A stretch of 64,000 bases of DNA from Lepeophtheirus salmonis (lineage: Eukaryota; Arthropoda; Copepoda; Siphonostomatoida; Caligidae). A program made the translations under genes and the position numbers. Where the stretch lies: assembly GCF_016086655.4 (NCBI RefSeq), contig NC_092584.1, positions 10,157,907 to 10,221,906 on the forward strand. Direction: 5' to 3'. The notes below the pieces were generated by a model. It was not told the origin of the DNA and made no database searches. It saw only the letters and a program-made list of their open reading frames with translations. Below are positions 46,488 to 57,819 of this stretch, one piece after another; the first letter of the stretch is position 1; every line of letters starts with the position of its first letter.

Positions 46488-49400
46488 CTAATATAAAATA
46501 AATGCAAAAAATCATATTACAGCATATTAAAAAAGATACAGACGCACATATGTTATAAAAATAGGTTCAATGCAAATAAATAATTGTTCCTTATTTTAAT
46601 TGCAAGCAATTAGAGACACTGTTTTGCCCAAAAAATGAAAATTTTAAGTCTCCATTGCTCAGCGAGGAATGGAAACACCTATGCTAAAATGTATCTGGGG
46701 CATTAGCTATTTAGTCTCTGAATAACTATGGAATGTTTTCCCTCCATAAATACATGAGAAAATTGATGATGGGAGAATTTTGTAGCTAACTCTTCTCCTT
46801 TCTCTTCAAACAAACCTGTCTCAATCATTTCGGGACAACCACGTCTATAACACTGTGTTACCTTGTGAATACAAAAATACCCTACGAATTTAGTTGTAAG
46901 TTGTTGATTCTTTTCTTTCGATGGTTACGTCATGATTCATGGCTATTTCGTTATGTATGATTTTTGATGACTAAACATAGTCATAAGTTATTCTATACTT
47001 ACTCTCCGTTTCTAAAAGAACAACTATAGATTTTCTTGTTGGATCCCTTGTCTTGTATAATATATACACCAGTAGTTGCATAAATACGCGGACTAATTTT
47101 TAAACGCTTATATCTAGAGGTTCCGTGACCGGAAATAAAAAAAATCCAGCACAAGTAAACTCGGTAAATCTTTTGGGTTTGTTTTTGTTTTTCTTACTCG
47201 CATCAAACAAAGTCCTTGAATGATGAATAACGTGGCCAAACGTCATATGGTTGCCACTCTCCTCCGCACCGGTAGATCTGTCAAGGAGATAATCAAGGAC
47301 ACTGGACTATCCAGGACTACTGTGTTCTAGGTCTAGAAGCTTGTCAAGGAGGGGAAAGATCTGTAGGACGGTTTTAGGACCCGTATACCACGGAAAATCA
47401 ATGTAGATGAGGTGAAGAAGGCCTTCATGGCCAACCCAAAGACTTCCATGACAAGGGTGGCTGAAGACATGAATGTTCATAAGGCCAGCATTTCCAGGGC
47501 TGTAAAAGAAGTTGGTGGCCGATCTCTAAGGATGATTGAGAGGCCTTTATTGTCTCAACTTCAACGTGATAAGCGCCTACAACGTTGCAAAGTCATGCTG
47601 AATGATATCAAGCATGCCCCGGCTAGTGGCATCATCATTTTTTCAGATGAAAATAATTTCACTGTTGATCCATTGTTCAATAGGTCAAGTGACCGTGTGG
47701 GGGCCTTCAATGGCAACAAGACATGGTTGAGGAGCTTCGAACAATCACCACAGTCAAACATCCAGCATCCGTGATGATTTTTTGTGCCATTGCATCAAAT
47801 GGGGCAAAAATGGATTTACTTTGGTTCAAAACTGGTTTCCAACTTAAATCAGAGGCCTATTTGGAGATTTTGAAGGACAAGGTCCTTCCATAGGCCCTCA
47901 GATCTCTAATGGGGTCCTTTATCTTCCAGCAGGATGGGACACCTACCCATACCTCTAGAATGACTCAGGATTGGCTCGCTGCCAACATGCCATTTTGGAA
48001 CAAAAACATTTAGCACCTCAATCACCTAATTTGAATCCCCTTGACTACAGTGTGTGGTGGCAAATTGAGAAGAAGGCCTGTGCTACCCGCCACCCGAATT
48101 TGGACTCATTGAAGGCCAGCGTCAATGAGCAATGGGCAACCATAGAAGACCATTACATCATCAATGTATGTAAGGCCTTCCGCGGGCGCTTGGAAGGTGT
48201 CATAGCAGCTGATGGTGGTTATATTCAGTAATTATATTAAATTTTATACCAGAATAAATTCTCTATTATATAATTCTCAAAAAAAATACGTCATACGAAT
48301 TTTAGTACACATTTAATTATTTGCCACAAATAGTCCGCGTATTTATGCAACTACCGGTATATATATTGGGGATTTTATTATTTATAAGAATAAATTGATT
48401 TTGGCTATCATATAGAAATACAAATTTATAGCTACGCTTTTAATAGAATATTACTAAGCAATACTATAATAGATTAAAGAATAATATACTATGTATATTT
48501 TAATGTTACGAAATATACATATAATTTATTTTAAAAATGGTGAAGAAATAATGTAACAATAATAGTTATGTAGTACTTAAGAGAAAGATAACAGTTGGTA
48601 TGATTGACTTATTTGGCCATATGAATTCGGGCCTTTTTTCTGTTTCTTTTCGGAGGGAAGGTTGAGTGATACAATAACAGTAAAGACGTGATGAAACACG
48701 ATGAAAGACGTATTAAGACAGTTATATAAAGTCATGCTATGAAACATAATGAAGGAGTTTCCCAAGTCATTCAATACAACATTTGAGCCATTCTTGAATA
48801 TGTTTGGTTTCCGTTTTGTTTTGATCAGACCACTGCTCTCCTTCTCCCACCATAGCCTATTTTCGGCTAGATTTAGACAAATTTGGCTGTGTCCAGTCGA
48901 TTTTCCCCTCCATTGGCTAGATTTTTGTACGAATATGGTGTCAAGGATGGTCAAGGCTGCTGAGCATAGTTCAAAGAGGTTTGAGGAGAGGCCATTCTTG
49001 ACTCAAAAGCTTCAGCAAACCTTTAGGAGTCTTCTTAATGACCTCAAATATCATAATGACAGTGTGCCTTTATTCTTCGATGAATGATTGATGGAGTATA
49101 TAGGTACTTCACGAATAAATAATCTATTATTCATAATCGTAATATATGGCAAATATACATTCCAAAAAATGAATGTATATACCCAGTCTTTTTATGGTTT
49201 TCTTTATATAAGTGGTTGAGAACCACTGCTCAAGAGCATTTCAATAGGATCCTGTAGTAATATTGTCCTCCAACACTTTTGAGGAATAATTACTTATTAA
49301 AATCGTATTAGCAACGGATATTTGAGTGTGGTGAGTGCAAAAAATGCTTTGTTGTGGCATATTTTCTAATTTTTTTCATCCTCGTAGTATTTTTTAAACT

Positions 49401-52400
49401 TTTTTTAATTGTTACGTTAATTGGTCAGATGGGGAGTTGCATTGATTAAGTATATGTAAACATTAAAGTATTACAAAAGGGCATGAACTAACTTAAAAAA
49501 ATATACTTTCTAATGATAGAGTTTGTAGCTTGTGGTTTAAAAAGAAATAGTGAATGCTGAGAAAAAATTGAATAGCGTCCTCTATATGAGCAACATACCC
49601 CTATATTTTGTACTAAATAATATTATTAGCTATAAAGTATTATTATTTCACTGCAAGACGTTGCCAATCTCTGATAATCTTTGAATATTAAAACTGATAT
49701 TACAGGTAAAATACTACCAAGTATGTTATTAAATGAGTTCCTAAAGTTACATATTGTTTAGAACTTTGGACAAAGCCCAAAAACTTCAAATCATTATATC
49801 AATTCTATAACCTGAGTGAGACAATTAGTCCTACTTTTTCCTACTTTTATAAATGTTAAGTCTTTTGGAAAAAAAATCAAAAATATACAGCTATTGACAT
49901 AAAATAAAAAAAAATTGAAAAATATTTCGATACTTTTCAGAGAAGAATTTCAAAAATCTAAAGCTTTTCACGGAAGAATTAAACTGTTTTGAAAAGAAAA
50001 TGTAAACAACCCTTTCAGTCCATCGCTAGTAGACGCCCTGCTATTACATTTTCCGTGCAGAACACAGCTACGCTGTTGTAAGGATTTTGAGGATCAAGGA
50101 TCTGAATAATAAAAATGTTTGAGAAGGCTTGCAGAGTTGAGGAAGGCCCTGGTAGAGACCAAGGACGCCAGGATTGGCTTCAGGAGCAATGCAACGAAAT
50201 GGTGCCCAATGATATTTGGTCTCCTAGCTACCTGACCTGAATCCAATGGATTATTTTGTATAGAGCACCCTTGACTGAATGGTCAACATAGGTTATCACA
50301 CGATCAAGAAGTTATTGATCGACTCCGTGGTCCTAAAATGCAAGAGTTTAAATCCATCTCTAGTTTTGAGGGTCTACTGTTTGTTGAAGAACCGAATCGA
50401 GATCCGTAATGAGGCTTTATGAAGTCTGTGATGAGTGAATTACATTATTAATGATTATATCTTTTGCTCATTTTTTGTTTCTTGAATGTATCTTAAGAAA
50501 TTACTATTGTATATTTATTTAAAGTAGAAATATCAAAAGTGGTCAAATTTCTTTGTTATACGCTGCATAAACTGAACTAAAAAAAAATTAAAACACACTG
50601 AAATACAAATATGGGGCACTAAACGCCGTATCACCAAATCATTTACTCAGAAAAATCAATAAATAATGATTGGTTACATAATTATCAATGCTCTAGAAAC
50701 GAACATTTATATACAAATGTAGATATAAATAGTACTCAAAGTATTTGTAAACATTTTTCCAAAAGCAAATTCCAAGGAAACATGAAAGAAACAAATTGTC
50801 TTCATTCTTTCAAACCTTCTTTGGAAAAAGTATTGTAAGTTGGTTTGTTTTTTTAAATACAAAATTACATACGTGGACAAAGAATTGAATATAACCATGA
50901 CATTCCTTGATTTTCAATGACTATAATCCTATCTAAATGGAACGTTTTCACGTAATGTCATCATTCTAAAAGTCTGCCATTTTGTTTTTCGAATAAACAA
51001 CAAAATTGTAAGGACATAAAAATGGTCTATCCACGGCATTATCTCACAAATTTACAAATTCACACTCTATTTTGTTGTAAACTATTGATTTTTTTCTGCT
51101 TCTTATACTCTAATGAGCCTTCTGCACGTTGATTGGTTGAATTAGAATTATCTCTTGTTAAGCTATACCTAAGAAAGATAATCTATCTATTACCAACTAA
51201 TGTTTGATCGGTCCTAAGACTGCTTCTGTCTTTATTCTAATCGGTCTGGTATTTCTCATCATTCATTGGTCCGCAAGATCGATAAGTCGGCCCTTCAGTC
51301 CTAGTTATCTTTTTTTTTTCTTTACTGGAAGGATTCGGGTCCGGAAAACTAGGAGGTCAATTATCTTTGGACAACCAGTCGTTACAGTGCTCCTGAAGCT
51401 AATCATGTGCTACTTGGTTTCCTCCAGAGCCTTCCTCAACTCCACAACACTTCTCATATTGATCCTTGCCATATGTAAGACCTCAGTATTACTTTTATTC
51501 AGATCGTTTTTTACCAAAATCATCACAACAACGCAATTGCGTTCTATCGGGTGGTCCATTGAAATCTGAACCCTAGCTAATTCAGTAATTAATTAATGTT
51601 GAGTCATTAAAAATAATATATATTTCAATATATTACAGTATAAGAAATTATTTACAAAAAACAACAACAAAAAAACAACTTGAGCTCTCTAGCCTACGTA
51701 GGAATCCACAAAATGACACTGAACGTGATCGACGAATTTCCATTTGCGCACCCCAAGCAGTTGGGCGTTTTCAGGACTAACATCTACGCCTTCAGCAAGT
51801 CTGAAACGTTGGATAAAAGAAGGAATACGTAAAAAGCCCAAACATGACCCAGTGTAGGGGCCACTTTTGAAATCCCCAATGAAAGAAACCCATCTCTCCC
51901 TCTCGACTATTTTTGTAAGTTTTGCCCATCCTCCCCCCCCACCCTCCTGCAGTCCTAATGCAAACACCCTGTTCTACATCTTTTGGAGAACCCATGTCGA
52001 GGTCTATCATCCAAACACCAAGGCCTTAAAGCCACTGTCAATCAGAACTGAGATGCCATGACAGAGGACTACATCTGCTGTGGATGCCATGCCTTCCGCC
52101 ATCGCATGGAAGCCATAATTGCCGCGCTACGACTGGCTAGATTAATGATTAAGAGAGCTCAGATACACATCTATTTATAGTATTAGTTTTGTAGAAATTT
52201 GATCGTTGTTTAATAAATTATATCATGTTGAAGTTTAAAATTCCAACTGTTCAGATATAAATAGCCCATCCAGTACTTCTGAAAATGTAACATGGTTGAA
52301 AATTTCTGTTGTTGACGTGGTTTGGGGTTTGGCATCTGATGTCAAATATTTCTATACATATTTCACAACAAGAAAGCATGACACAATTTCGTCTTCATAT

Positions 52401-54713
52401 AAGGAATGACGGGGGAAAAAAGATAAAGAAAAAGGAATTATGGAGAATTCGAACGTATATTTGAGTATTTTACTTTCTAGACATACACGTCCTACTTTAA
52501 ACTTAGGGTATTTTCTCTCTTTGAAAGAAGTTATGACAAACCTTCCCTTAGTTAGTAACAACGCCATTTTAGCTGTTGTAGTTACCATAAAAGACCGAAA
52601 GGAGCGATTCTAGGACTGAAAATATTGATCTTGGCCGGACTGATATGACTGCAGTTTTTTTAAAAGCGATCAAACCCTATTTCCAACTGATTTTGGCCTT
52701 TTTTTCTGATTCTTTTTTAAGGAAAGGTCAGGAGATACAATAAAGGTACGACGTGCTTACTCGAGCTCAACCAACCAACGCATTGACGTAGAGAAGAATG
52801 TTGGGAAAAAAGACAGCTAACAAAATAGTTGCATACTAGATGGATGACAATGGAAATGACTTTTGCATACTCCTGGATTCTATAAGAGCTTCAATCTTTG
52901 TAGGATTATTCTTATATTGACAAGGGCTTAAAAATGAATCGTTTCTTTAATTTTAAATAAAGAACAAAGGTAAAAATACAATAAGTTTTATTTTCTTATT
53001 GTGTACACTTTGTTGATCCTTTAATCAATTTCTTTAGGAACATTATTAACAAATGCCAGTCTGACCTTTTTTATCATTTAAGGGGGTATTATTAGTATAA
53101 TGTCGGTCCTTATTTAGGAACAAGGACCGCAGTCTAGTCCAACCCCACTTGTCGATCCTTAAAGAAGGTAAAATCGATCCCTCATGACGTCAAAGAGGCT
53201 ATTTTTCCTCCTTTTAATTATTCCCTTATATAAGAATAAATTATATAACCAAGTAACAATATAATCTGATCGAATTATAATGAAAAATATACTATTTTTT
53301 TCGTAAGATATGTGCAAAAATCTTAATGCATATTTAATATTATTTGGTTTAATAAAACATCAATAATAATGAAAAATTCCAAGGACCGACAGTCCTAAGA
53401 CTGGACCGAATAAATTAGGACCAACACAACACTATGTACTATTTATCATTTAAATATATATGATGTATATACAGGGCTCAAAAATTCCTTTAGTGTTATT
53501 GAATAAAGGGTTTTTATTGTTATAAAACTTGGATGATTTAGACCCCCAAAATGTTCTAAATCAACAATACTGACGTAACGTCCAAAAACTTTCTATTAAT
53601 AGTAAAAGTACAATTTTATGCATTTATATCATTGTAACATGATTACACTGGTTAACATTTTTTTTTTTAAATTTGGGAACATTTTCAAAGAAAAAAAATA
53701 TAAAATATTATACCAGTTGGCCAGTGTGATAATGGACTATTAAAAAATATCTCACCGGTGCCAATGATCATGAGAAGTAGAGTTCCAATAATGATACCAA
53801 CGAGCATATTAGTACTCATACCAGAGGCCGTAGACTCCTTACTTGGCTCATCTTCTTCCCCTCCACTATCTTTGAGAGTTAAAAGGGATCCAGTACTCTC
53901 CCCTAAATCCACATGTGAACCCTGTTCTCTCAAAATGAATGTTGTATCCGAAATTATTTCCACAGCGGATCGATTTTTGTCTTGACTTTTCCTACCCATC
54001 TCTTCCTCAATGACTTTGGAGTCATTTTTGTCAAAGACCCGTACAATGACAGGGGAATGATGCATGAGAGATCGACCCTCTTTCCCTCCACGAACTCTTT
54101 CTCCCGGCTTGTGACTCGGAGTCTCAGATGAGCTCGGGGCTAAAGAGCCTATTTGCAATAATTCGGGTAGGGTGTCCTCCAGTTTTGTCATATTTGTAAT
54201 AAGAGCGACAGGAAGAATTGGAGTGGTCGTCGAAGGCCTGAGAGTGGAAGATTCTGCAGGTGTTGTCGTAGTGGAAATGATTTTAAATGATAGATCAGCG
54301 GGTTGAGGAAGAGTGGTTTCCTCCTCCTCCTCCTCTTGTGGAGTTGTTCGTACAGTGGTGGTGTTGGTAGGGACTGATGAGTTGTGGAAGGATGAGTGGA
54401 AGGTGATGTTGGTCTCAGAGGATTCATCAGAAGAGTATAGAACAGAGACGACACTTATAGTATGACTCACACTCGTATTATTGTTCGTTAGGGTTGTTGT
54501 TATTGTTTTCGACGTTGTTGATGAGGATAAGAGATCTGGAAGGTCGGTTGTGTCTTCACATCGCAATAGACCAGGCTCTGTGTATAGTAATTACATTGGT
54601 TAATTCTAATTAATTAAATGAAAAAATAGTATATACTCACGGATAAATAGTATCCCTGTTATCCAAAACCAATGGATCCATCTTGGAAAAGACTGGTGAT
54701 TCACGAAACGCAT
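46321..54713 (-). CDS. Mucin-like single-pass membrane protein, three exons, incomplete 3' end
   Basis: Family not recognised. Exons 54641-54713, 53756-54577 and 46321-46487 join in frame through GT-AG introns of 63 nt and 7268 nt, giving 354 codons without a stop. The N-terminus has a hydrophobic stretch WIHWFWITGILFI, signal-peptide-like, then a Cys. Residues ~31-150 are Ser/Thr-rich with runs such as TTTT and a six-Glu run; at least seven N-glycosylation sequons occur (NIT, NSS, NTT, NMT, NDS, NRS and one NNT). Residues ~282-306 form one transmembrane helix, MLVGIIIGTLLLMIIGT in exon 2 continued by VGFGVLIY in exon 3, then a cytoplasmic tail with KFANKPQTLDDNYANSDSGG and FFRRISHIECGG. This suggests a glycosylated type I surface protein. 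The ATG is preceded directly by ATTGCAG, so a 5' UTR or coding exon may lie upstream. Exon 3 ends in phase 0, so at least one more exon is missing. Confidence 0.75.
47067..48359 (+). mobile_element. Near-complete DD37D mariner with terminal inverted repeats
   Basis: 1293 bp flanked by TA dinucleotides. Left end CACCAGTAGTTGCATAAATA, right end (reverse complement) TACCGGTAGTTGCATAAATA; both continue CGCGGACTA, so about 29 bp of terminal repeat with two mismatches. The transposase gene fills the interior. The element lies just upstream (by gene direction) of exon 3 of the mucin-like gene, inside its 7.3 kb intron and in opposite orientation. Confidence 0.9.
47220..48231 (+). pseudogene. DD37D mariner transposase, full length but dead
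   Basis: Starts MMNNVAKRHMVATLLRTGRS (helix-turn-helix), continues with VKKAFMANPKTSMTRVAEDM, the first catalytic block IIIFSDENNFTVD, HPASVMIFCAIASNGAKM, FQQDGTPTHT (second Asp), SPNLNPLDYSVWW (third Asp) and the C-terminus AADGGYIQ at a TAA. The spacing between second and third Asp fits the DD37D group. Inactivating damage: three TAG codons near 47328-47370, one TAG near 47892, and two apparent frameshifts (about 47715 and 47990-48010). Compared with the other mariner relics here it is the best preserved. Confidence 0.88.
48935..49084 (+). pseudogene. DD37D mariner fragment (first catalytic block)
   Basis: MVKAAEHSSKRFEERPFLTQ, then LLNDLKYHNDSVPLFFDE, which parallels the RSLRMIERPLLSQL..VMLNDIKH..FSDE region of the element at 47067. 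It is cut off by a stop after DE. The minus-strand frame over 48577-48954 is a shadow. Confidence 0.65.
49860..50040 (-). mobile_element. CAGGGG-family element, inverted, short
   Basis: The right end is GTAGACGCCCTG, the reverse complement of CAGGGCGTCTAC. AT-rich sequence with AAAGCTTTTCACGGAAG monomers precedes it. Confidence 0.55.
50045..50440 (+). pseudogene. DD37D mariner fragment
   Basis: VELRKALVETKDARIGFRS-type helix-turn-helix linker near 50130-50190, then a catalytic block recognisable as SPSYLT.IQWIILY near 50222-50262 (other frame PMDYFV) and a decayed C-terminus. The middle of the element is deleted. Confidence 0.55.
51335..51480 (-). pseudogene. Mariner helix-turn-helix linker fragment (weak)
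   Basis: The minus strand reads HMARINMRSVVELRKALEET, then STVTTGCPKIID, alignable with the linker at 50130-50215. It overlaps GTCC-rich repeat sequence at 51195-51350. Confidence 0.4.
51549..52256 (+). pseudogene. Mariner relic with GTGGTCCATT terminus
   Basis: The left end GGGTGGTCCATTGAAATCTG matches 18926. The transposase C-terminus lies near 52000-52125 (HPNTKALKPLSI then GCHAFRHRMEAIIAA in neighbouring frames). The 3' end (GAGCTCAGATACACATCTAT to GTTCAGAT) matches 13300-13400. The N-terminal half is deleted. The minus-strand frames at 51689-52010 are shadows. Confidence 0.65.
53093..53434 (+). mobile_element. Miniature element, TAGTGTTGTG family
   Basis: Left end TAGTATAATGTCGGTCCTTA; right end (reverse complement) TAGTGTTGTGTTGGTCCTAA. 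The shared AT-rich core AATAAATTATATAACCAAG is also in 21619-22008. 342 bp, non-coding. Confidence 0.7.
53756..54577 (-). CDS. Mucin-like membrane gene, exon 2 (ectodomain and start of TM helix)
   Basis: 822 nt, one of the longest open frames in the window that is not repeat-derived. Acceptor ATACACAG, donor ACCG|GTGAGA, phase 1 to 1. It is Ser/Thr-rich at first, then acidic and charged, and ends inside the transmembrane helix (MLVGIIIGTLLLMIIGT). A CTC/CCT trinucleotide run near 54323-54340 encodes the six-Glu run and may vary in length. Confidence 0.8.
54641..54713 (-). CDS. Mucin-like membrane gene, exon 1 (signal peptide)
   Basis: 73 nt from ATG to a perfect GTGAGT donor, 24 residues plus one base. 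It reads MRFVNHQSFPRWIHWFWITG and then ILFI, with the codon split by the intron giving Gln and then PGLLRC from exon 2. The hydrophobic core is typical of a signal peptide. The ATG could also be an internal Met if the ATTGCAG before it is a used acceptor. Confidence 0.65.
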
Positions 54714-54859
54714 CTGCAATGGTATCCGTAGAAAAATATTTCATTAATATTTATTATTAATAGTCGTATAATATTATTTAAAGTAATATTTTCAGTACCC
54801 AGTAATTTTGCCTCAGAATCAAAATATGCAATCTTTATTACTATAAAATGCATTAAATA

Positions 54860-55330
54860 TTTTTTTATGTTGCAATAATGATGGAACTATGCCCTTGCCT
54901 CATATTTTGCTTGTTTGTCAATCTATAAGTCTTTTTTAATATAAATAACCCATCATGTCTGATCATAATTACTAACGGAGAAGTGATTATCAATTCTCTA
55001 TTTCGAATTGATAATCCGGTTTATTTATTAAAGGTTTGTTTTATTATACTAAATATAATTGCTATTTTGTCTCTAGTTCGAATTTATTACATAGTGAGAT
55101 TTTGTTGGAGCGTGCATTTAAGTTTTGAAGTAGAACTCCATCCTTTTATCAACAGAAAACAAACATTGAATGCATTTTAAATTAAGTTTAACTTCAAATA
55201 ACCCAAACTACGTATAAATTTCATTTATTTATTATGGGGAAATATACTTGAGGAAAATGGCTTTAAGGCAAAAGGTCCTGAAACAAAATTACCTAGCGCT
55301 ATATTCTCATTCTAATAAAGAGGAAACTGA
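54860..55330 (+). repeat. Repeat upstream of the mucin-like gene, shared with 45970
   Basis: 54876-54970 matches 46005-46085, and 55253-55300 (GAAAATGGCTTTAAGGCAAA) matches the inverted flank of that copy. It may contain the promoter region of the mucin-like gene; no TATA or initiator could be assigned. Confidence 0.45.
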
Positions 55331-56619
55331 TTACAAAATTGCTTATGAGGTATTTATTCATTAAGAAAAATGTATTCAGTTAGATAATCTATGTGCTTCC
55401 GTTATATTAGTCAGGATGTTGCAGATAAATCTGCACAAACTTTAAGGGTAGATAAAAAGTCTACAAGTAAAACACTTAAATCCTCAAAGTGATGCCTACT
55501 TCACTTCACTTGGACATGTGTTAAAAATTAAAATTGAATTCAGAGTCTTAATTATTTGTTAGAAAATATATTTTGGATCCTTTTTTATTTTGAGAAATAT
55601 AATAATAAAATATATTTTGGATCTCTATTAAACCTAAAAAATCGGACATTTCATGGATTACTTAAGCAGCGTGGCACATGGCTATATTACATCATGAACA
55701 AAAAAGAAGAAAAAGCACAAAGCATCAACCTTTTTTCCTTTTCTTATTGGAAAACTTATTTTTTTCTTCACACAGATCCCTTCTTTATCTATAACTAAAT
55801 ACACAACCTCCATGAATTCACCCTTTTTACTGAGTAAACAAGGTTAACTCTGCAAAAAAAAAATGCACAGTAATGTCCTCTGTAATATCATAACAAGCGA
55901 CATCTTACGTTAGGATCCCCCCACGACAAAGACCCTGAATCTACTCAAGTTAACAGAGGTGTTTCCTTGAGTTTATTTTAAAGCTTAGATATGGAAATTC
56001 TTTATTTTATTTTTGGGTTGCAATTTGTATAATATACTAACTAAAGTCATATTATATATATATGGAATCAATCACATGGACTTATATATTATCTAATCGA
56101 TCATGTTGTCTCTTTGATAATATGTGATTTAGAGCAAACAAATATCAATTTAGAAATAAATACTGTATATTTCTATATTAAGATATATAATGAGCCCTTT
56201 CTTTGAAGCTACAAAGTCCAAATTAGAACTCAAATTATAGCAAATCCCATTGGATTAATAAATAACTCTAATAACGGAGTATATCTAATAAAATACTTTT
56301 TTTTTGTCATAACAGTAATCATAGGTTTATTATTGTTTCCAAATATGTAGGGTGACTCATAAGTATTTCGACGATAAAAAAAAAGGATTAAAACTTAGAA
56401 ACAGTAGGTATGACGAAAAAGTTATTATATCGAAACTTGTTCAACATTCTAAAAACTATATAATTACCGGATGCTCAAAAAGTAAGAGAAACTCAATCAA
56501 ATGAAAATTTAAGAAGTTTTGTAGCCATTCTTTTGTAAACATACAATTGAAACTTTTTGGCCGCAATAGTTTTGTGAAGTGAGGTCAGCTGTTTAGGTTA
56601 GATTAAATACTCTTAAGTG

Positions 56620-57240
56620 GAAAATGGAAGCTTAAAGGTAGGAAGTTGCCGTTATGGTCAGCACCGGTCAAACCAACATCATGAAAACGCTCTCAGTCAG
56701 CAACCAGACGGTCTGGAGGATCAGGAACGGGGATTTTCTCTCCAGATTCCGTTTTTCCAGGATTTATGAAGGGTTTTATATAACTCATTTGGCGTTTTAA
56801 TAACTGGATCATCAGTAAAGGCTTTTTCATCAAAGAAGAAAATGACTCTGTTTCCATGATGTCTATGATAATTCAGGATCCGTTTACAGAGCTAGAGACG
56901 AGTGTTTTTGGGACTAAAATAAGTAATAGTTGTTGATGAAGCCTGAGAGACTTACTACGAGCATTTTGACGGCTCTTGACACTATAGACTTAGCTATAGT
57001 TTGTTTCAATGCCAGCACAGTTCTTTTTATTCTTGGATTAGATTGAAAACCTCTCCGGCAGCTTTTGGAGTTAGTTTGTTTAATTGAACACTGTTTGTCA
57101 TCAATGTTATTTCGAGCTTCAATTCATTTCCTGACCACCCGGACCGGCTGGTTGCTGACTGAGAGTATATTCATAATGTTGGTCTTGGTGAGACCAGCAC
57201 AGATTAGAGCAGGAACCTATTTCTTTTGACTTCCAATATC
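56620..57240 (-). pseudogene. Mariner relic with two head-to-head N-termini
   Basis: The minus strand from about 57230 carries ICAGLTKTNIMNILSVSNQP, IKRTVLALKQTIAKSIVSRA and a catalytic block SDEKAFTDDPVIKTPNEL near 56845-56790. At 56650-56745 the plus strand carries MVSTGQTNIMKTLSVSNQTV, a second copy of the same helix-turn-helix in the opposite direction. The two start regions therefore face each other; the C-terminus and rest of both are missing. Confidence 0.65.
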
Positions 57241-57359
57241 ACCTTAAAAGAATTTAAAACAGCTATACAACTGAGATATATTTTTTTAGTTATAACATGA
57301 ATAGTATTTTTTATCATCATTCTTCAAATTCTATGGAAGGGATCATCAAAATATAATGT

Positions 57360-57500
57360 GCGTGTTCTCATAAATGACGGAGATTAAGGCTGAGGATTTG
57401 ATGGAGAGTTATGTATTTAATTATCTGTCGGATCAGAGTAGAAATTGAGGATCAATTAAAGACGGAGTCGTTCTTGTCTATGACGTCACTTGATACGGAC
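57360..57500 (-). repeat. GGATCGAC-family repeat
   Basis: GGATCAGAGTAGAAATTGAG then GATCAATTAAAGACGGAG, an inverted family fragment. Confidence 0.45.
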
Positions 57501-57704
57501 TGGTGCTTCTGTATATTTCCTTCCTCTGACAACATCTTGAATCTAATCATATGAAACGTCATGAGAGCTAAGCTGCTCATCTTCAGAATTTCATATTTCT
57601 TTTTATTTAACCACTGAGAATGCTTACAAATAACAATCCTGTACATATAATATTCGAACGGATTAAACAAAGAAGAAATAAAGTTCACGTACTCAAGGAC
57701 ATAC

Positions 57705-57815
57705 TTTAAAAGTTTTTAGGGCTGATATGCAGGACTGAACTGAACCAGACAGAGACTGACTTGTAAGGGACTGCAGGCTTCAGTCCTATCTAAGTATGAA
57801 CACACCACTATGGAT
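57705..57815 (+). mobile_element. TAGTGTTGTG-family fragment
   Basis: GCAGGACTGAACTGAACCAG and GACTGCAGGCTTCAGTCC, GTCC-rich as in the sub-terminal parts of the family. Confidence 0.4.
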
Positions 57816-57819
57816 AAGT

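Noticed and set aside
48577..48954. 125-codon minus-strand open frame
   Set aside because: It overlaps dispersed repeat sequence and the start of a plus-strand mariner fragment, and shows no recognisable domain.
51204..51569. 121-codon plus-strand open frame with hydrophobic stretches
   Set aside because: It spans a GTCC-rich repeat, a mariner fragment on the other strand and a mariner terminus; not a single coherent gene.
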